NCBI RefSeq assembly: GCF_014633365.1
Contig: NC_068344.1
Location: forward strand, 31,189,170-31,253,169
Length of the DNA: 64,000 nt
Direction of reading: 5' to 3'
Source of the DNA: Diospyros lotus
Taxonomy: Eukaryota > Streptophyta > Magnoliopsida > Ericales > Ebenaceae
The first letter of the stretch is position 1; the number at the start of each line of letters is the position of its first letter. Shown here piece by piece: positions 58,245 to 64,000 of the stretch. The notes beneath the pieces are model-generated. The model did not search any database and was not told the DNA's origin. It was given only the letters and a program-made list of their open reading frames with translations. The position numbers and the translations under genes were made by a program.

Positions 58245-59508
58245 GCCACAATCATATGACAGTTCAAGTTTTTCGATTTTTCTCCTAGTTCTTCAGCACA
58301 TGCATGTGAAATGAATGAATGACTTGCTCCTGAATGTATCAAAACATGCATAGGAATACCGAATATAGACATGGTACCTTCGATTACTGCTGGGTCTTCT
58401 GCCGCATTTTGCCGAGTTAGGTGAAACACTCTTCCCTGCTGCACTCTGGCATTTCCTGATGTCCCCTGAGGTTGACTCATCAACCGCAACTTGGGACAGT
58501 CCTTTGCAAAATGACCTGTCTACTGGCAGTTGAAACAAGTGATTCCTCTCTTAGGGCAGTTCTGGTTGAGATGTCCCTCTTTTTCGCAGTTGTAGCAACC
58601 TTTTGTTCTAAGCCTACACAGCCTCCCAGGGTGTTGCTTCTGGCATTTGGTGCATGAAGTACTAGGCTTGAACTTTGGCCTCTTGAGATCCAGCTTCTTG
58701 CCTGCTTTATGACCGTTCACTTGCTGACTTTCCCCTTAGATAGCTTCGATCCGGCTTAAGTTAGCCTCAGTGGTAAAGGTTTGCAACATCACTTCTGTAT
58801 AAGACTAAGTACTTATACTGCTCAAGGCCCTCTGAAGTCTCAGATTCAGCCCCCCCAAGAATTTCTGAGCTTTAATCCTTTCATCCCCTTCACAGATGGG
58901 CATGCACTTGATCAATCGGCTAAAAGCATCCTCGTACTAGGTGACGGTCATGTCCCTGATTTGCTTCAACTCCATAAATTCTCTCTTCTTTTTCATTCTT
59001 AGATTTAGGGGAAAGTAATTTTCATTGAAGAGTTCCTTGAATCGCTCCCAAGTAATGTAGGGTGCCCTAGCTCGAGGGGTCATTGCCCTTTTGACTCATT
59101 TCCACCATCTGTTTGCTTCATCTTGAAGCATGAAGGCAGCATAGTTGACTTTCTCTTCTTCTCCACAATGTAGGTGGTCTAGCAGCTTTTCTGTTTGTTC
59201 AATCTAGAATTCCCCTTCGCTGGGGTCTGCGCTAAGTTTCCCTTGAAAGACGGAGGGTTCTGTCGACAGTAGAGGTGGAACATGTTAACTGTATGGCCGT
59301 CCTAGGAGTGAGTCCTTTGCATAAATCCCACCATGCTCCCCAATATTCGTTCCATTTGATCCAGTCGACTGCTCCTAGTCTCCTGGCTAGAGTCGCCTTT
59401 CGGGAGGCCACTTGCGTTCCCCTCTATATTGTTAGCTTGTTGATTAAGCGTCCTAGGTCCTACTGTTAACCTCCTTTGAGTGTTCACCATCTGAAAAGAA
59501 AGTAGCAT
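58245..59508 (-). pseudogene. Chromovirus gag and protease remnant
   Basis: Gag begins at an ATG near 59490 (VNTQRRLTVGPRTLNQ) and soon meets a stop (59302). Degenerate gag core continues in shifted frames through about 58730. A CCHC knuckle GCYNCEKEGHLNQNC lies near 58600. The protease part reads VFHLTRQNAAEDPAVIEG and VLIHSGASHSFISHACAEEL, where the usual catalytic DSG is HSG, so the active-site Asp is lost. It is cut at 58245 by the solo Copia LTR. Confidence 0.8.
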
Positions 59509-59671
59509 TCTGGATTAGATAACAAGGTCTTACCATTCGATAAGGTTAATGCATCGTTAATTCTACAAATATTATACATCTGACTGCAAAATGTCATAGG
59601 TACACACTACATAAGTCACGTAAATCATAGGCAACACACTACGTAGATAGTTAGAACATTTCTTGCTAGAT

Positions 59672-60262
59672 CTAGTTTGGTCCGGACGACCTCCATATCC
59701 AGACGTTCTTCTCGTCTTCGGACTCGTACGGTGGTCCCTCGGGATCGTCTATTAGTTCTTCGATCTCTTCCTCGTCCTCGGAATAGGTGTCCTCGAACTC
59801 GAGAGGGTTATCTTCGACCCAGAATATAGGTATATTGTCTTTCTCTTCTGCTTCAATCGGATCTCTCATATCTTCTTCTTCTCCTGCCTCGATCAGGTCT
59901 CATATTTCTTCATCTTCTTCCTCGATCATTTCTTTGTCCAGCTCCTCTACTAGCACCGGCTCATATAGCTCCACCAGTAGCTCACGAATTCGTGCGCAAT
60001 AAAAATGGAATTTGGGAAATTGCTCGCCTTATCGAACCCAATCTGCGAAGTCCTGCAGACCGCCTTCCAAAACGCTAACCATCATATTTATCTGGAACTG
60101 GACCAGGTCAAGCCAGAGTCGGTAACTCAGGGGTACGTCGTCGATAAATTCTTCCATTTGGACTAGATGTTCCATGATACCCTCATTTGGTTCCGGGTTC
60201 TGGTTCTCCAGACGATGTGCCCAATGATCGACTAAGACCTACTTTGAGAAGTTTCCTACCAT
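59672..60262 (-). pseudogene. Extra acidic ORF between primer-binding site and gag
   Basis: From an ATG at 60262 one frame runs 197 codons to a stop at 59672 with only three internal stops: codon 8, one after DFADWVR, and one after EEEDEEI. The product would be Leu-rich in its first half (LVQMEEFIDDVPLSYRLWLD) and strongly acidic in its second (VEELDKEMIEEEDEEI, then EDTYSEDEEEIEELIDD). It resembles nothing I can name. It sits in sense orientation in the leader upstream of gag. The long frame and skewed composition suggest a once-coding extra ORF, but this is inference from one decayed copy. Confidence 0.5.
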
Positions 60263-60394
60263 CCTGACATCACAACTTCCGTTAGTACCCCTAACTATCC
60301 TCGAGTTGATGCTTCCAACCTTCTTAGATAAGTGCTAGGTTTAGTCTAAGTTTTCCTTCCTAGGTACTCTACTTAGTTGAGCTCTGATATCAAC

Positions 60395-62086
60395 TGTAAC
60401 AGCCCACATACTCAGGGCGTGTTATGCCTTAGGAAATTTGGCTCTTATTTTTTTTTTTTTACATTATTCTCGAAATTTCCTAAGACCTATCTAGTGCTTG
60501 ACGAAATATTTGCACACTAGAGTTAAGTATAATCGTATAAAGCGGAAGTTGAATCGAACCTTCTCATGGCATTACATACATAAATAACTGAATATGACAT
60601 TTATTACAAAGTTGATACATAAGATTCTGAAGATAAATTAAAACGCACATAATTCTTGAACTATTCATATTTCAACATAACATGGCACATTTACTCGTTT
60701 CTTGACGTCTCGCGTCACTACACATCTTTAACCTCTGTGTCATCACTGTGAATCCCGATTAGAACTTTGAATGTTCTAGGGGCGAAACCCAAGTTAGATG
60801 ATGAACCATCTAAGTAAGGGTATATAATGCTATATCATGTGTGTATGCAATGTCCTTCATCGTAGGTGTCAACCGTACCCTCTCATGCTACCTATCGTTC
60901 TTACGGCCACTTCTTTCGAAGCCGGGGTGTCTAGGGGCACCCTTTGATGTGATGGGTACATATTAGAGTATGTCAATATAATGAAAGCATTCTTGAAGAT
61001 AAATATTTATAATCGTACTAAGTTTGAAACGGTACACTTACTACTAAGTTGCCTCGAGAAGCGTGTCAGCCTCGAAAATCGTGTTTAGCCGGCTATTCCC
61101 CAATCCTCTTGCCCCCAAGGACTCCTAAAACATTAAATTTATTTTCAGAACATTACTTTACTAATTTTTTTCATGATTTCTACAATTTCTCTTTATTTCT
61201 AAGCCTCATTTCTTCAAAATTACATAATAATTATCTAGACTTTCATATAATCCAATTTCTCTTTACTAATATTCCTTAAATAATATTTTTAGCATTCTGG
61301 AATTTTCTTGGAATTTTCTAAATTAAATTTCTATTTTTTCCTTATTTCCATAATAGCAAAACTATTTAAATAAATAATTAATTTAGCATTTCCCAGAATT
61401 TTTTCACAAAATAAGTCATAAACAACTTTTTCAAAACTTTTTCCTATTTTATTTTATTCTACTTTTCTTTTCTTTATTTTTTTCTTGCGGGCGCGTGGAA
61501 GGCATGCGTCTTCTTCCCACGCGCCTGACTAAATCGTCTTCTCCGGCGGCCTTCTCATCGTCGGTGACGCTGCCCGAATCTAAAGCTTCAAAAGAAGCTT
61601 GCCTCGCCCCTATATTTGACCTTCTGATCCAAAAAACAGCCTTAAAAACGAGAAAAAAGTAGCAAAAATACCTCAATTTGTGCGATGAAGCCTCAGCTCT
61701 GGCAAAGCTGCGATTTTTTGGTGAGGCTTGGATCTCCTTCTCTGTTGCTCCATTGGCCACCAAACGCTCCAGAAATGTTGCCCACGAAGCAAGGATCAGA
61801 ACCCCACTCTCAAATCTCTCAAACACTCCCCCAATCGACTGATCTATGAAGTAAAAATTTCGGATGAATGGGGCTGCTTGATCGCGGCTAGAAGCCATGC
61901 GGCTAGGTATATTGTCTTGTCCTATCACGAATGCCAGGCATCCTAGAAGCCATTCCCGATGGCCATTCTTCATTAAATGCCCCAATCTCCCTAATTTGCT
62001 TGTTGCAGGCGGGCGCCATGCAGTCAGAGCATGGCGCGCGCCTGTTCCGATTTTCAGATCTTCTGATTTTTTTTAATATATATATA
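60395..62086 (-). repeat. 5' LTR of the chromovirus, truncated
   Basis: It starts TGTAACAGCCCACATACTC on the plus strand and follows the other LTR to the TA tract near 62080. It then meets the inverted-repeat element. It lacks about 120 bp present in the other LTR and has an extra 58 bp near 61195-61252. The rest of the LTR is not found before the window ends. Confidence 0.82.
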
Positions 62087-62504
62087 TATATTAGAATATA
62101 CCAGTGCCTAAAGGCACGGTGTAAATAATATTAAGATTAAAATATAATAATATTTATTAATATTATAAAAAAAATTATAAACATTGAACAAAAAATAGAA
62201 ATTAAAATTATTATATAATTATTAATATTTTATAATAAAAAAATTATTAAATCTATATAATAAAACACATCAGTAAGTGCTCTACTGAACAAATTAAATT
62301 AAAAATTAAATATTAAACAACACATGCCAGCCATCGTCGATCGTCGGGGACTTTCGGAGCCCCTGATAGCGGTCTGTTGGGGGCCTACAAGTCATCTCGG
62401 ACCGCCATCGCGCCCCTGTCAACCCTCGCAACGCCTTGCCCCCATCCGCATGCCCTCTCACCCGTCGTCGACCCTTTTTTCCCCCCTTACGCTATCGCAC
62501 CTAT

Positions 62505-63025
62505 TGATGGCGTGGGTGAGTGGGTATGTGAGAGAGAGAGATAGAGGTAATGAGTGAGGGAGTGGGGAGAAATGATGCAATAGAAGGGGAGAGAGAAGCA
62601 GTGAGTGAGTGGTCGTTGCACCCGTAGGCCTCCCACTTGCCGTCATCCCTCCCACCCCTCTCACTGCCATCGCACCTGCTCGCCCCCCACCTGTTGTCGA
62701 CCCTCCATTTCCCCACTGCTGTCGCACCTGCCGATGGCATAGGTAGGTAGGTCTATGAGAAAGAGAAAGAAAGAGGGAGAGAGAGAGGCAATGAGTGAGG
62801 GAGTGAGTGGTTGTCATACCCGTCGGCCCCTCACCCACAGTCGGCCCTCCCTTCCCCTCACCGTTGTTGCACCTGCTAATGGCATGGGTGGATGGGTTTG
62901 TGAGAGAGAGAAAGAGAGAGGGATAAAGAGAGACAGTAAGTGAGGGGTGGATGGGTGGATCTGTGAGAGAGGAAAAGACAAAGGGAGAGAGAGAGAGGTA
63001 GTGAGTGAGGGAGTGAATGGGTGGA
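62505..63025. repeat. Complex minisatellite of GA-rich and C-rich blocks
   Basis: Blocks of GAGAGAGAG...GTGAGTGAGGGAGTG alternate with C-rich blocks containing CACCTG(C/T)...GATGGCATGGGTGG in roughly 100-190-bp steps, about four partial units. The open frames here are periodic artefacts of the repeat. Confidence 0.6.
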
Positions 63026-63554
63026 AACATCATTCATCTCAGCCAATTTCAACCATTAATATATATTTAAAATTCATTTCAACTATTAAAATGTGTCTCT
63101 GCACTACTTTACATATTTTTAAATATTCTCCTACTTTATTATATTGATGATAATTATAATAATAATTTTAATAATTTTGGAATAAGAAATCAAAAAATAG
63201 AGAAATCGTCCTAGATAAATTATAAGGGTTTTTTTTATTTAATTTTATCTTTATTATATGAAAAGACTGTTTTTAGTTATTTACAATTGTCCTATATGAT
63301 AAATTTAATTTTTTATTAAACAACAAATCATAACTGAACTCAGTGCCATACTTATTTTCTTTGCTTTATCACTAACATATTCTAGGTAAATGATTTGCTT
63401 GGTTTTGGACTTGAAGTTTTTAAAGTATATGAGGATAGATAATTACAGAAAATTTCATAGAATATAGTGACATTTTAAAATAAGAAATCATCTTACATAA
63501 ATAAAAAAATAAGACTATTTTTAGTTGTTTACAATCGTCCTACATGACTTTCAG

Positions 63555-63740
63555 GATTCCCCAAACCCAGCGTCCGCCATGGGCGGTCGCCAACGCCCCT
63601 TCCCCCCGCTTGTCAGTCGTTGATGGCCACCACCAACCCCCCCTCGCCCATCAACATTCCCCGAACCCAACGGCCATCATGGGTAGCCACCAACGCCCCT
63701 CCCCTCTCGCCCGCTGTTGATGGCCGCCTCCCCCACCGTT
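63555..63740. repeat. Direct repeat, about 85-95 bp, two copies
   Basis: ATTCCCCAAACCCAGCG...CCAACGCCCCTTCCCC...GTTGATGGCC is followed by ATTCCCCGAACCCAACGG...CCAACGCCCCTCCCCT...GTTGATGGCC. A separate AT-rich direct repeat with TTTTTAGTT(A/G)TTTACAAT lies at about 63268 and 63513. Confidence 0.7.
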
Positions 63741-63787
63741 AATATTATTTACACTATGTCTTTAGGTAAGGGTATACGCTAGTATAT

Positions 63788-64000
63788 ATATATATATATA
63801 TAAAAATAAGTTATTATAACTATATTTATCTTTATTTTGAATTTAATAAAAATATAATTCTAAGAAAAGACATCATTTATCTTTATTTTGAAAATAAAAT
63901 TCTAAAAAATTTATATATAATACATTTATCCAATATAATATTTACTACCACCCAAATTCTATATAAAATGAATTTATGCATTTTTATACTTTAGTGAAGA
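63788..64000. other. AT-rich sequence to the window end
   Basis: It follows the TA tract and does not match the expected continuation of the chromovirus LTR. No feature was recognised. Confidence 0.4.

Larger units (their letters stand above)
49074..62086 (-). mobile_element. Decayed Ty3/gypsy chromovirus (Tekay/Del type) with nested solo LTRs
   Basis: Two related LTRs (49074-51028 and 60395 to about 62086) flank minus-strand gag-pol remains. The primer-binding site is GTTGATATCAGAGC (60394-60381) and the purine tract is the complement of TTCTCCCCTCCTT (51029-51041). Domain order is extra ORF, gag, knuckle, protease, RT, RNase H, integrase, chromodomain. Two solo LTRs interrupt it at 56895-58239 and 51828-54388. 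The LTRs differ by many substitutions and at least two large indels, so insertion is old. The upstream LTR is cut by the element at 62087. Confidence 0.9.
62087..63787. mobile_element. 1.7-kb element with ~47-bp imperfect TIRs and internal minisatellites
   Basis: The left end contains GTGCCTAAAGGCACGGTG and then GTAAATAATATT. The right end, inverted, contains TTACCTAAAGACATAGTG and then GTAAATAATATT, so the termini are imperfect inverted repeats of about 47 bp. Both outer edges are TA dinucleotide runs, and the uninterrupted LTR has such a run at the equivalent place, so insertion into TA repeats is likely. No transposase is seen. Class is uncertain: a TA-targeting non-autonomous DNA element is the simplest reading. 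Confidence 0.6.

Noticed and set aside
62458..63033. 191-codon Ser/Leu/His-rich minus-strand frame
   Set aside because: It is a periodic translation of the GA/C-rich minisatellite.
1..64000. A coordinated multi-gene system among the four host genes
   Set aside because: The genes belong to unrelated families, lie on both strands with kilobases between them and share no visible regulatory sequence.

Overview
The window is nuclear DNA of a flowering plant, most likely a eudicot and possibly a woody one. The evidence is AT-rich spacer DNA, GT-AG introns of 0.1 to 7.6 kb, four plant-type split genes and dense plant retrotransposons. No species is named because nothing read here is diagnostic. There are no operons, no CRISPR array and no recognisable tRNA or rRNA gene. 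No new multi-gene system is apparent; the novelty lies in transposable elements, nested insertions and one duplicated gene start.

Layout. 1-5700: piled-up retrotransposon debris (LTR-like sequence, a TSD-bounded hAT-type element, a truncated Copia inserted into a gypsy gag relic). 6541-15440 (+): a DUF1068/ELMO-type Golgi protein gene whose second intron begins with GC and holds a complete Ty1/copia element (8950-14607) with apparently identical LTRs and an intact 1340-codon ORF. 17604-22932 (+): a CBP60 calmodulin-binding transcription factor in seven coding exons. 25844-29965 (-): a type-B cytokinin response regulator (ARR10/ARR12-like) in five coding exons. 30.4-41.9 kb: gene-poor spacer with a decayed copy of the start of that regulator gene, a foldback element, a tandem array and short TIR elements. 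41935-46931 (-): an ABHD17-like serine hydrolase in five coding exons, with LINE and SINE relics in its introns. 49074-62086 (-): a decayed Tekay/Del-type chromovirus interrupted by two solo LTRs that each have perfect 5-bp target duplications. 62087-63787: an element with inverted termini and internal minisatellites, sitting in a TA tract of the chromovirus LTR.

The four host genes are independent transcription units. By family they act in pectin synthesis and cell adhesion (DUF1068/ELMO), calcium and immune signalling (CBP60), cytokinin response (type-B ARR) and protein depalmitoylation (ABHD17-like). Their adjacency is not evidence of a shared pathway. The clearest order of events is: the chromovirus inserted long ago (its LTRs differ by many substitutions and indels), solo LTRs were then left inside its integrase and protease-RT regions, and the intronic copia element arrived recently. 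Exon borders were joined by eye from splice signals, reading frame and recalled family sequence, and have no transcript support.
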